Source: Streptomyces echinoruber (lineage in GTDB: Bacteria > Actinomycetota > Actinomycetes > Streptomycetales > Streptomycetaceae). Taken from it: DNA of 64,000 nt. The stretch covers positions 244,519 to 308,518 of the forward strand of contig NZ_BMWH01000005.1 in assembly GCF_014651135.1 (NCBI RefSeq), given 5' to 3'. Shown piece after piece: positions 15,859 to 23,597 of this stretch (within the stretch, counting starts at the first letter, position 1; every line of letters starts with the position of its first letter). The notes beneath the pieces were generated by a model. It had not been told where the DNA came from. It was given only the letters and a program-made list of their open reading frames with translations, and searched no databases. The position numbers and the translations under genes are program-made.

Positions 15859-17472
15859 TCAGTTGAGGCCGCCGACGCCGTTCGTGGTGCCGCCGTCGCC
15901 CGAAACACCGCCGTCACCCGAGGCGCCGCCGTCGCCCGAGGCGCCGCCGGAGGTGTCCGTCGGCTGGCCGCCGGAGCTGGCCGTCGGCTGGCCGCCGCCG
16001 GTCGGGGCCGCCGTGCTCGGCTCGCCCGTCGGCTGGTCGGTCGGCTGGTCGGAGTACGTCTGCGACGGCGTGGCCGACGGCTGGTACGACGGCGTGTAGC
16101 CCGAACCGCCGCCGGAGCCGTTGCCGGAGCCGCCGCCGTAGCCGGTGGCCGTGTCGGTGGGCCGGTCGGTGGAGTCGTCGCTGGGCTTGGCGCTGTGGTC
16201 GTCGTGCTTGGTGGCGTGGGTGCCGGTCGGCGACTTGGTGGGGTGGGTGCCGCCGCCGTCCGAGCCGGCGTTCTTCAGCGCCAGCGCGGCGCCCGCCGCG
16301 ATCGCGACGACCGCGAGGACGGCCAGCAGCCACAGCTTGCCGCGCCCGCCCCGGCCGCCGCCGTGCCCGTCGTAGCCGTCGTCGCCGTAGCCCGCCAGGG
16401 CCGGCTGCGGGATCTGCGTGGTGCCCGAGCCGACGTCCCCGGGGTGCGGCAGCACGGCGGTGCCGGCCAGGCCCGCCGCGGGCGTGTGCCGGCCCTCGTG
16501 CGCCTGCACCGGGCCGGTGTTCCAGGTGCCGGTGTGGCCGCCCTGCTCGTAGAGCATCTGCAGCCCGTACTGGACCAGGCCGCGCATCTCCTCCGCGGTC
16601 TGGAAGCGGTCGTCGGGATCCTTGGCCAGCGAGCGCATGACCAGGCCGTCCAGCTCCGGCGGGCAGGCGTCGGACACCTGCGACGGCGGCACCGGCGGGT
16701 CCTGCACGTGCTGGTAGACCACCGACAGCGGGGTCTCCCCGGTGAACGGCGGCCGGGAGGCCAGCAGTTCGTACAGCAGGCAGCCGGTCGCGTACAGGTC
16801 GGAGCGGTGGTCGACGGCCTTGCCGAGCGCCTGCTCCGGGGAGAGGTACTGCGGGGTGCCCATGACCATGCCGGTCTGCGTCATCGTCGTGGACGCCCCG
16901 TGCAGGGCGCGGGCGATGCCGAAGTCCATCACCTTCACCGCGCCGTTGTGGGTGATGATCACGTTGGCCGGCTTGATGTCGCGGTGCACGATGCCGTGCT
17001 GGTGCGAGTAGGCCAGCGCCTCCAGCACCCCGGAGACGATGATCAGGGCCTGCTCCGGGCCGGGCGCCTCGGCGTTCATCAGCAGGTCGCGGATGGTGCG
17101 GCCCTCGACCAGCTCCATGACGATGTACGGCACGGACTGGCCGCCGACAAGATCCTCGCCCGAGTCGTACACGGCGACGATGGCGTGGTGGTTCAGCCCG
17201 GCCACCGACTGCGCCTCGCGGGTGAACCGGGCCTTGGAGACCGGGTCCTCGGCGAGGTCGGAGCGCAGCAGCTTCACCGCCACCGTGCGGCCGAGACGTA
17301 CGTCCTCGGCCGCGAACACCTCGGCCATGCCACCGCGCCCGAGCCTGCGGGTGAGCCGGTAGCGGCCGTCGCCGACCAGCCCGCCGTTGCCCCACATCTC
17401 CGGCGCGTCTGACATGCCGCCGCCAGTCGCCTCGGGGTCGGACGGGCCCTGGGCGCGCTGCGTCTGTGCCAT
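15859..17472 (-). CDS. Transmembrane Ser/Thr protein kinase, 537 aa
   Basis: The kinase domain spans about 37-300: glycine loop GRGGMAEV, ATP Lys67 (VAVKLL), catalytic HRDIKPAN (163-170), DFG (183-185) and activation segment TTMTQTGMVMGTPQYLSPEQ. One membrane helix (WLLAVLAVVAIAAGAALAL, about 382-400) follows, then a 135-residue outer tail rich in Gly, Ser, Thr and Pro with repeats such as GASGDGG. The tail has no PASTA domain, so the ligand is unknown. It is divergent from a second kinase 340 bases away, and both are conserved in this Streptomyces core region. Start is ATG 17472. The stop abuts a tandem array. Confidence 0.9.
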   Translation of the reverse strand: MAQTQRAQGPSDPEATGGGMSDAPEMWGNGGLVGDGRYRLTRRLGRGGMAEVFAAEDVRLGRTVAVKLLRSDLAEDPVSKARFTREAQSVAGLNHHAIVAVYDSGEDLVGGQSVPYIVMELVEGRTIRDLLMNAEAPGPEQALIIVSGVLEALAYSHQHGIVHRDIKPANVIITHNGAVKVMDFGIARALHGASTTMTQTGMVMGTPQYLSPEQALGKAVDHRSDLYATGCLLYELLASRPPFTGETPLSVVYQHVQDPPVPPSQVSDACPPELDGLVMRSLAKDPDDRFQTAEEMRGLVQYGLQMLYEQGGHTGTWNTGPVQAHEGRHTPAAGLAGTAVLPHPGDVGSGTTQIPQPALAGYGDDGYDGHGGGRGGRGKLWLLAVLAVVAIAAGAALALKNAGSDGGGTHPTKSPTGTHATKHDDHSAKPSDDSTDRPTDTATGYGGGSGNGSGGGSGYTPSYQPSATPSQTYSDQPTDQPTGEPSTAAPTGGGQPTASSGGQPTDTSGGASGDGGASGDGGVSGDGGTTNGVGGLN

Positions 17473-17812
17473 CAGTCCTCGCCGTCGTTTCTGCCCGCGG
17501 TGCGCGCGGTGTTGTTACGGTCTCCGTCGGCCACGCTACAGCCTCCGCGCAAGCCTCCGAACCGATACGGGACCAGGACCGGCAGGAGACGGACCGGCCA
17601 TCAAACCCTGGGCGCGTACGGTCGTGCAAATCCTGTGTACCGGGCGTACGCACGCTGTAACGCTTCCACGACGCTTCTTTCGCGTACGGTCACGGAACGG
17701 GCACCGCGCTTGACGTGTCGGTGCCCTCCGGCAGACTTGGCCGGGAATGCACAGGGAAACACCGGATCACCGAGCAGTCGGCGGCGTCTGAGAGGCCACG
17801 GGGGACACGGGA
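17473..17812. other. Divergent intergenic region between two Ser/Thr kinase genes
   Basis: This 340-base region should hold the promoters of both kinase genes. A 7-bp inverted pair (CGTACGC at about 17643 and GCGTACG at about 17681) and several CGTACG-type short palindromes are present. I see no small gene or terminator in it. Confidence 0.4.
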
Positions 17813-19450
17813 ATGAGCCACGACGGCGCGCAGGGGCAGTACGCGGGGCAGGCGCTCGCCGGTGGGCGCTACCAGCTGCGCGACCTGCTCGGCCAGGGCG
17901 GCATGGCCTCGGTGCACCTCGCCCACGACACGGTCCTGGACCGCCAGGTCGCGATCAAGACACTGCACACCGAACTGGGCCGGGAACAGGCCTTCCGGGA
18001 GCGGTTCCGCCGCGAGGCGCAGGCCGTGGCGAAACTCACGCACACCAACATCGTCTCCGTCTTCGACACCGGCGAGGACGAGGTGGGCGGCATGACGACG
18101 CCGTACATCGTCATGGAGTACGTCGAGGGCCGCCCGCTCGGCACGGTGCTCGAGGAGGACGTGCGGCAGTACGGCGCGATGCCCGTCGACAAGGCGCTGA
18201 AGATCACCGCGGACGTGCTGGCGGCGCTGGAGATCAGCCACGAGAAGGGGCTGGTGCACCGCGACATCAAGCCGGGCAACGTGATGATCACCAAGCGCGG
18301 GGTCGTCAAGGTCATGGACTTCGGCATCGCCCGCGCCATGCAGTCCGGCGTCACCTCCATGACGCAGACCGGCATGGTCGTCGGCACCCCGCAGTACCTG
18401 TCGCCCGAGCAGGCCCTCGGCCGGGGCGTGGACGCGCGCAGCGACCTGTACTCGGTCGGCATCATGCTGTTCCAGCTGGTCACCGGCCGACTGCCGTTCG
18501 ACGCGGACTCCCCGCTGGCGATCGCCTACGCGCACGTGCAGGAGGAGCCGCCGGTCCCGTCGTCGATCAACCGCTCGCTGCCGCCGGCCGTGGACGCGCT
18601 GATCGCCCGCGCCCTGAAGAAGAACCCGAACGAGCGCTTCCCCAGCGCCGAGACCATGCGCGACGAGTGCCTGCGCGTGGCCCAGGCCGTGCAGCCGGCT
18701 CCGCCGAGCATCGTGCCCGGCGCGCCCACCCCGAGCGGCGCCGGCGTCGGCTCCGCGGTCTTCCCGCCGGTCGGCCAGGCCGCTCCGGCGGCCGCCGGCA
18801 GCGTCCAGACGCCCTACCAGCCGACACCGAACCCCGGCCCGTACGGCACCCCGCCCCCCTCGGCACCGCAGCCCGCCTACGGCTACCCGCAGCAGGGGTA
18901 CCAGACGCCCGGCCCGTCGCCCTACCCGCAGCAGGGCGCGCCGACCCCGCCGCCGTACGACCTCACCCCGCGCACCGGCGGCGCAGGCGGCGACCGGAGC
19001 AGCAAGCCGGTGGTCATCGGCTCGATCGTGGTCGCCGCCCTCACGGTGATCGGCCTGATCGTGGCACTGGCGGCACACAGGGACGGAAGCGACACCCCGG
19101 CGGGTGGCGGCGGATCGAGCGCCAGTGCGTCCGCATCGGTCTCCAAGGCGGCCGGCCACCGCGGTCCGGACCCCTCGAAGACGATCGAGACCACCGAGTG
19201 CACCGAGCCGCAGGAGTCGTACAACGACCCGAAGAAGGTCCGGCTGCCCGACTTCCAGTACAAGTACATCAAGTCGGTGAAATCCTGTTTCCAGGCCGCC
19301 GGCTGGAAAATGAAGATCAAATACGTCGACGAGAACACCTTCGGCGAGGGTGCGGTCATCGACCAGTTCCCCTCCGCCGGAACGGACGTCGACCCGAAGA
19401 ACGTGCCCGAGATCGAGCTCAGCGTTTCGACGGGAAACCCCCCGTCCTGA
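17813..19450 (+). CDS. Transmembrane Ser/Thr protein kinase with C-terminal PASTA-like domain, 545 aa
   Basis: Kinase features: LGQGGMASV, ATP Lys49 (VAIKTL), HRDIKPGN (149-156), DFG (169-171) and SMTQTGMVVGTPQYLSPEQ. Residues 280-395 are a Pro/Tyr/Gln-rich juxtamembrane linker (GYPQQGYQTPGPSPYPQQ). One membrane helix (VVIGSIVVAALTVIGLIVAL, about 400-420) leads to an outer domain of about 90 residues (FQYKYIKSVKSCFQAAGWK, then AVIDQFPSAG) resembling a single PASTA domain with two Cys. It probably senses wall fragments or another outer ligand. ATG 17813 lies 11 bases after a GGGG-rich site. A strong terminator follows. Confidence 0.9.
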   Translation: MSHDGAQGQYAGQALAGGRYQLRDLLGQGGMASVHLAHDTVLDRQVAIKTLHTELGREQAFRERFRREAQAVAKLTHTNIVSVFDTGEDEVGGMTTPYIVMEYVEGRPLGTVLEEDVRQYGAMPVDKALKITADVLAALEISHEKGLVHRDIKPGNVMITKRGVVKVMDFGIARAMQSGVTSMTQTGMVVGTPQYLSPEQALGRGVDARSDLYSVGIMLFQLVTGRLPFDADSPLAIAYAHVQEEPPVPSSINRSLPPAVDALIARALKKNPNERFPSAETMRDECLRVAQAVQPAPPSIVPGAPTPSGAGVGSAVFPPVGQAAPAAAGSVQTPYQPTPNPGPYGTPPPSAPQPAYGYPQQGYQTPGPSPYPQQGAPTPPPYDLTPRTGGAGGDRSSKPVVIGSIVVAALTVIGLIVALAAHRDGSDTPAGGGGSSASASASVSKAAGHRGPDPSKTIETTECTEPQESYNDPKKVRLPDFQYKYIKSVKSCFQAAGWKMKIKYVDENTFGEGAVIDQFPSAGTDVDPKNVPEIELSVSTGNPPS

Positions 19451-19455
19451 CGACC

Positions 19456-19503
19456 GCACGGCATGGGCCCGGCAGCCGCTCGGCTGCCGGGCCCATGCCG
19501 TGC
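19456..19503 (+). terminator. Perfect 23-bp-arm hairpin terminator after the kinase gene
   Basis: Arms beginning GCACGGCATGGGCCCGGCAG and ending in CATGCCGTGC pair perfectly over 23 bp with a 2-base centre, 5 bases after the kinase stop. It stands between the convergent kinase and bpa genes. Confidence 0.82.
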
Positions 19504-19541
19504 CGGAGGCGTTCACCGGCGGCGTGTCGTGCCGGGGCGGC

Positions 19542-20099
19542 TCACAGGTAGGGGCCGCCCGAGCGGCCGCCGGCGCGGGGGTCGTCGTTCTCGTGGCCGA
19601 TGCTCGACGGCAGGGCGCGGCGCATCTGCTCCAGTTGCGCCCGCGCGGCCATCTGCTGCGCGAACAGCGTCGTCTGGATCCCGTGGAACAGGCCCTCCAG
19701 CCAGCCCACCAACTGCGCCTGCGCGATGCGCAGCTCGGCGTCGCTGGGCGTCGCCTCGTCCGTGAACGGCAAGGAGAGCCGCTCCAGCTCCTCGACGAGC
19801 TCCGGTGCCAGGCCGTCCTCCAACTCCTTCACGGAGCTGGCGTGGATCTCCTTGAGGCGGTTGCGGCTGGCCTCGTCCAGAGGAGCCGCGCGCACCTCCT
19901 CGAGCAGCTGCTTGATCATGCTGCCGATCCGCATGACCTTGGCGGGCTGCTCCACCTGTTCCGTCACCGGGGTCTCGCGGGAGTCGTCGTCTCCGCCGCC
20001 GCCGAGCGCCATGCCGTCCTGGCCCACGACCAGGATCTTCTGCGCGTTCTCCGACGGCCTTTCGTTCCTCGGCATCTCCATGCCGTCATTGTCTCGCAC
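19542..20099 (-). CDS. bpa: Bacterial proteasome activator Bpa (PafE-like, DUF2587), 185 aa
   Basis: The protein matches the ATP-independent proteasome activator that forms a dodecameric ring: four helices at about 50-165 (KVMRIGSMIKQLLEEVRAAP, then ELRIAQAQLVGWLEGLFHGI, then QQMAARAQLEQMRRAL) and a flexible C-terminus ending GGPYL. The last four residues, GPYL, correspond to the GQYL motif that docks into the 20S proteasome and opens its gate. It delivers unfolded or pupylation-independent substrates for degradation. Start GTG 20099 has GGAGAACGC before it. No proteasome gene is in the window. It is monocistronic, convergent with the kinase. Confidence 0.9.
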   Translation of the reverse strand: MRDNDGMEMPRNERPSENAQKILVVGQDGMALGGGGDDDSRETPVTEQVEQPAKVMRIGSMIKQLLEEVRAAPLDEASRNRLKEIHASSVKELEDGLAPELVEELERLSLPFTDEATPSDAELRIAQAQLVGWLEGLFHGIQTTLFAQQMAARAQLEQMRRALPSSIGHENDDPRAGGRSGGPYL

Positions 20100-20470
20100 G
20101 CGTTCTCCTCACCACCGTGCCACCCCGCGGCGCCGCGCGGGTTCACCGACGTTCGCCGTCCGCTCGGAAAGACGCGTCCGACGCACAGGAAGACGCGTCC
20201 GGCGGTCTTCCGTCGGCCCGCGCGCCGCGTCCTGCCGTCCATCAGGCGCGTGGACCCGTCCATCCTGCCCTCCCGGCCCGGGGCCTTTCCCCGGGTTCCG
20301 GCTTCCGGTCCTTTCCTTGGTTCCGACTGCCGGTCCTTTCCCTGGTTCCGACTCCTGGTCCTGCCCCCCTGGTCGGCCTCCTGGCGGAACCCGACATGCC
20401 GCCGCGGGCGAGCGGTGTGAGGGTGGTGACGTCGATCGAGGCCGACTGGCACCGAGAGGGGGTCACCGAC
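20100..20470. other. Intergenic region with three degenerate 25-bp repeats
   Basis: Between bpa and the low-complexity membrane protein gene lie about 370 bases. At 20279-20365 three units of about 24-25 bp recur (core GGTCCTTTCCTTGGTTCCGA). An open plus-strand frame crosses the region, but its composition follows the repeats and I do not treat it as protein. The divergent promoters of bpa and the 20471 gene should lie here. Confidence 0.45.
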
Positions 20471-21325
20471 GTGACTCCAGGGACAAGACCGTGGGCAGGA
20501 CCATGGGCAAGACCGTGGACAGCCCCAGGGACGGCCGCGGGGACGACCGTGCGGACGGTCTCCGGGACCCGGGCGCGGGGCCTGCGGACGACGGGGCTGC
20601 TCATCGTCGCCGGGGCGGTCGTGTACGGGCCCGGCGAGGCCCGCGCGGCCGCCGAGCCGTCGTCTGTGGCCTCCGCGTCGTCCTCCGCGTCCTCCGCGGC
20701 CTCCGCATCCTCCGCGGTCTCCGTGTTCTCCACGGGCTCGGCATCCTCCATGGGCTCGGCATCCTCCGCGGCCTCCGTGCCCTCCGCGTCGGCGCCGTCG
20801 GCGGCGACAGCGACGGCGGCGGTGGCGGTGGAGTCCGGCGGTGGGCCGAGACCGGCCCACCGCCCGCCGTCCGCCTCCCGAGCCACCCCCGATTTCCTCT
20901 CCGCCTCCCGGTCCGCCTCCGCCTCCCGGTCCGGCTCGGCCTCCGCCTCCCCCGCCGAGCCCTCGCGGGCGGGCAGCCGGGCGGGTGAGGGGCGCCTGCG
21001 GCCGGGCCGGGCGGAGCCGAGCACCGCGGAGGAGGACGACGAGGAGACCGCTCCGGCCGCCGAGGACCCCGGTGACACGACCGACGAGGACGACGGCGGC
21101 GCGGACAACGGCGGCGCGGACGACACCGCCTCCCCGGTTCCCACGCCGACCGGGTCGGCGCCGTCCGCCGCGTCCCGGCCCGGCGTGGGGCGGGACGTGG
21201 CCCGGCCCGATCCAGGCACCGAGCCCGTCCTGCAGATCCTGCCCCTGGGCAGCGGCCTCGTCCTGATCGGCCTCGGCCTGGGGCTGGCCTTCGTGGCGCT
21301 GCGGCTGCGGCGGGGGACGCTGTAG
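20471..21325 (+). CDS. Low-complexity Ser/Ala-rich membrane or secreted protein, about 284 aa
   Basis: A hydrophobic N-terminal segment (GLLIVAGAVVYGPGEARA) looks like a signal peptide. Then comes a long Ser/Ala stretch, Arg/Ser repeats (SASRSASASRSGSASASPAE), an acidic stretch (AEEDDEETAPAAEDPGD, DEDDGGADNGGADD) and a C-terminal membrane helix (LPLGSGLVLIGLGLGLAFVA) followed by RLRRGTL. This is the layout of a surface protein with a C-terminal anchor; no LPXTG motif is present. The start is uncertain: GTG 20471 is chosen for position before the signal, and ATG 20396 is an alternative. The stop codon lies in a 22-bp tandem duplication. Function unknown. Confidence 0.6.
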   Translation: MTPGTRPWAGPWARPWTAPGTAAGTTVRTVSGTRARGLRTTGLLIVAGAVVYGPGEARAAAEPSSVASASSSASSAASASSAVSVFSTGSASSMGSASSAASVPSASAPSAATATAAVAVESGGGPRPAHRPPSASRATPDFLSASRSASASRSGSASASPAEPSRAGSRAGEGRLRPGRAEPSTAEEDDEETAPAAEDPGDTTDEDDGGADNGGADDTASPVPTPTGSAPSAASRPGVGRDVARPDPGTEPVLQILPLGSGLVLIGLGLGLAFVALRLRRGTL

Positions 21326-21355
21326 TCGACGGCCGGGGACGCTGTAGTCGACGGC
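21313..21355. repeat. 22-bp-period duplication spanning the stop codon of the preceding gene
   Basis: Two perfect 21-base copies (GGGGACGCTGTAGTCGACGG plus C) at 21313-21333 and 21335-21355. The first contains the real TAG stop (21323-21325); the second repeats it downstream. Confidence 0.85.
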
Positions 21356-21423
21356 ACCGGTGACGGGAGGCGGGCACCGCCGTGGCGGCGTACGGCCGGC
21401 CCGCGTCCCGTGCGGCGCCCTCC

Positions 21424-22404
21424 CTACGGCGTGACCAGCAGCACCTTGCCGACGTGGCCGCTGTCCTCCACCAGCCGGTGGGCGTCGGCGGCCCGGGGCA
21501 TGGGCAGTTCGCGGTCGACGACCGGGCGGACGCGGCCGTCGGCGACGAGCGGCCAGACGTGTTCGCGGACGCTCGCGACGATCGACGCCTTCTCCTTCAG
21601 CGGCCGGGCGCGCAGCGAGGTCGCGGTGACGGCGCCGCGCTTGTTCAGCAGGGCGCCGATGTTCAGCTCGCCCTTGACGCCGCCCTGCATGCCGATGATC
21701 GCCAGGCGGCCGTTGACGGCGAGCGCCCGGACGTTGCGGTCGAGGTACTTGGCGCCCATGTTGTCGAGGATGACGTCGGCGCCCGCACCGCCGGTGGCCT
21801 GCCGGACCTCCTCGACGAAGTCCTGCTCGCGGTAGTTGACGAGGATGTCGGCGCCCAGTTCGGCGCAGCGCTCCAGCTTCTCCTTGGTGCCCGCGGTGAC
21901 GGCGACCTTCGCGCCGAGCGCCTTGGCGAGCTGGATCGCCATGGTGCCGATGCCGCTGGAGCCGCCGTGCACGAGCAGCGTCTCGCCGGGCCGCAGGTGA
22001 GCGATCATGAAGACGTTGGACCAGACCGTGCAGACCACCTCGGGCAGCGCGGCCGCCTCCCGGAGGCCGACGCCCTGCGGCAGGGGCAGCAGCTGTCCGG
22101 CCGGGACGGCGACCTTCTGGGCGTAGCCGCCGCCGGCGAGCAGCGCGCACACCTCCTGCCCCACCGACCAGCCGGACACCCCGGGCCCGAGCGCGGCGAT
22201 CCGCCCGGAGCACTCCAGGCCGGGGTAGGGGGAGGTGCCGGGCGGCGGATCGTAGAAGCCCTGCCGCTGCAGGATGTCGGCGCGGTTGACGGCACTGGCC
22301 GCCACCTCCACCAGGACCTCGCCCTCACCGGGCACGGGGTCGTCGACCTCGGCCCACACCAGCGCCTCGGGTCCACCGGGTTCGGGAATCGTGATCGCGT
22401 ACAT
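21424..22404 (-). CDS. NAD(P)H-quinone oxidoreductase (zinc-free MDR family), 326 aa
   Basis: A medium-chain dehydrogenase/reductase of the quinone oxidoreductase type. It begins MYAITIPEPGGPEALVWAEV, contains VNRADILQRQGFYDPPPG (about 41-58), and has the nucleotide-binding loop VHGGSSGIGTMAIQLAKALG (about 145-164). It lacks the structural-zinc Cys cluster of alcohol dehydrogenases. It would reduce quinones or reactive carbonyls with NADPH in the cytoplasm. It is similar in type to human PIG3/TP53I3. The gene is alone on the minus strand; the potassium channel gene stop lies 60 bases upstream of its start. Confidence 0.9.
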   Translation of the reverse strand: MYAITIPEPGGPEALVWAEVDDPVPGEGEVLVEVAASAVNRADILQRQGFYDPPPGTSPYPGLECSGRIAALGPGVSGWSVGQEVCALLAGGGYAQKVAVPAGQLLPLPQGVGLREAAALPEVVCTVWSNVFMIAHLRPGETLLVHGGSSGIGTMAIQLAKALGAKVAVTAGTKEKLERCAELGADILVNYREQDFVEEVRQATGGAGADVILDNMGAKYLDRNVRALAVNGRLAIIGMQGGVKGELNIGALLNKRGAVTATSLRARPLKEKASIVASVREHVWPLVADGRVRPVVDRELPMPRAADAHRLVEDSGHVGKVLLVTP

Positions 22405-22443
22405 GGGATCGACGCTACTCCTCGCCCGCGTCCGGGGGCGGCG

Positions 22444-22483
22444 GTCAGTCCTGCGGGAGCGGTAGTCAGTCCTGCGGCAGCGG
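22444..22483. repeat. 21-bp-period duplication spanning the potassium-channel stop codon
   Basis: Two 19-base copies (GTCAGTCCTGCGG, then G or C, then AGCGG) at 22444-22462 and 22465-22483 differ at one base. The second contains the channel gene's real stop (22466-22468, minus strand); the first is its non-coding echo. Confidence 0.8.
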
Positions 22484-23590
22484 ACGGGTGTCCGGGGTGA
22501 CCCGGGCGCCGGGGGACGCGCGGACGATGGTGATCAGGCGGTCCGTCAACTGCAGGGTTCCGACGGCGGGGTCGTCGTAGCCGAGGACGCGGTGGCCGCG
22601 CACGACGCTGACCACCAGGTCGTCGGTCTCCCGTGGACTGCGGCCCGCCTCGGCCTTGGTGACGGGGCGTTCGACGACGTCCAGGCCGCTGCCCTGGTGG
22701 ATGAGGTCCTCTATGACCATGCCGGCGGCGGGGCTGAGGACGGACAGGCCGAGCAGCCGGCCCGCGGCGCTGGCGGTGGTGATGACGGCATCGGCGCCGG
22801 ACTGCTTCAGCAGCGGCGCGTTCTCCTCCTCCCGCACCGCGGCGACGATCTTGGCGGTCCGGTTGAGCTGGCGGGCGGTCAGGGTGACCAGGACGGCGGT
22901 GTCGTCGCGCTGGGGCGCGACGATGATCTGCCGGGCGCGGTGGGCCTCGGCCCGCTGGAGCACGTCGCTGTGGGTGGCGTCGCCGAGGACGCCGACGTAG
23001 CCCTCGGCGGCCGCGGCATCGACCGCCTTCGCGCTGGAGTCGACCACGACGATCCGGTCCTTCCTCGTCGCCGTGGCGTTGCCGCCCTGCGCGCTGATGG
23101 TCTGGATCGCCGAGCGGCCCTTGGTGCCGAAGCCGACGACGACGGTGTGGTCGCGCACGGTGGACCTCCAGCGGTTCAGGCGCCAGTCCTCACGGGTGCG
23201 CTCGGTGAGGACCTCGAGCGTGGTGCCGACGAGGACGATCAGGAACAGCACGCGCAGGGGTGTGACCAGGAAGATGCTGATCAGCCGGGCGGTGTCGGTG
23301 ACCGGGGTGATGTCACCGTACCCGGTGGTGGAGAGGGTGACGGTGGCGTAGTAGAAGGCGTCGAGCGGGCCGACGTCCCCGTCCGCGGCGTCCCGGTAGC
23401 CGTCGTGGTCGGCGTAGACGATCAGGGCGGTCACGACCAGGAGCAGCAGGGCGAGGAGCACCCGTCCGGCGACCTGCCGGACGGGGGGCTTTGCGGGCTT
23501 GCGCGGCAGGCGCACCCGATGGCCGGCCCGGTGCCCGGCCCTGTGGTCGTCCGGCTCGCGGGCGATGTCGTCCTCGCCGGGAGGTTTCAC
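22466..23590 (-). CDS. Two-TM potassium channel with RCK/TrkA-N domains, 374 aa
   Basis: Two membrane helices (VLLALLLLVVTALIVYA at about 33-49 and LVTPLRVLFLIVLVGTTLEV at about 95-114) flank a pore loop with the selectivity filter TTGYGD (about 76-81). A Rossmann-type RCK/TrkA-N domain begins at HTVVVGFGTKGRSAIQTI (about 134) and a TrkA-C-like part ends the protein. It should conduct potassium across the cytoplasmic membrane under ligand or nucleotide control. GTG 23590 overlaps the moeA stop as GTGA; another GTG at 23599 would add three residues. The start region is the parS site. It is last in the mobA-moeA-channel operon. Confidence 0.88.
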   Translation of the reverse strand: MKPPGEDDIAREPDDHRAGHRAGHRVRLPRKPAKPPVRQVAGRVLLALLLLVVTALIVYADHDGYRDAADGDVGPLDAFYYATVTLSTTGYGDITPVTDTARLISIFLVTPLRVLFLIVLVGTTLEVLTERTREDWRLNRWRSTVRDHTVVVGFGTKGRSAIQTISAQGGNATATRKDRIVVVDSSAKAVDAAAAEGYVGVLGDATHSDVLQRAEAHRARQIIVAPQRDDTAVLVTLTARQLNRTAKIVAAVREEENAPLLKQSGADAVITTASAAGRLLGLSVLSPAAGMVIEDLIHQGSGLDVVERPVTKAEAGRSPRETDDLVVSVVRGHRVLGYDDPAVGTLQLTDRLITIVRASPGARVTPDTRPLPQD

Positions 23591-23597
23591 GTGAAAC
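23584..23597. promoter_or_regulatory. parS: parS centromere-like site (GTTTCACGTGAAAC)
   Basis: The sequence GTTTCACGTGAAAC is a perfect 14-bp palindrome identical to the ParB-binding consensus used by Streptomyces and many other bacteria. Streptomyces chromosomes carry parS copies clustered around oriC. Here it occupies the moeA stop codon and the channel start codon on the minus strand. ParB would load and spread from it during origin segregation. I found no second perfect copy in the window. Confidence 0.93.

Noticed and set aside
20117..20470. Coding extension of the low-complexity membrane protein to 402 residues
   Set aside because: The extra part follows degenerate 25-bp repeats and precedes the signal-like segment, so it would be incompatible with secretion.
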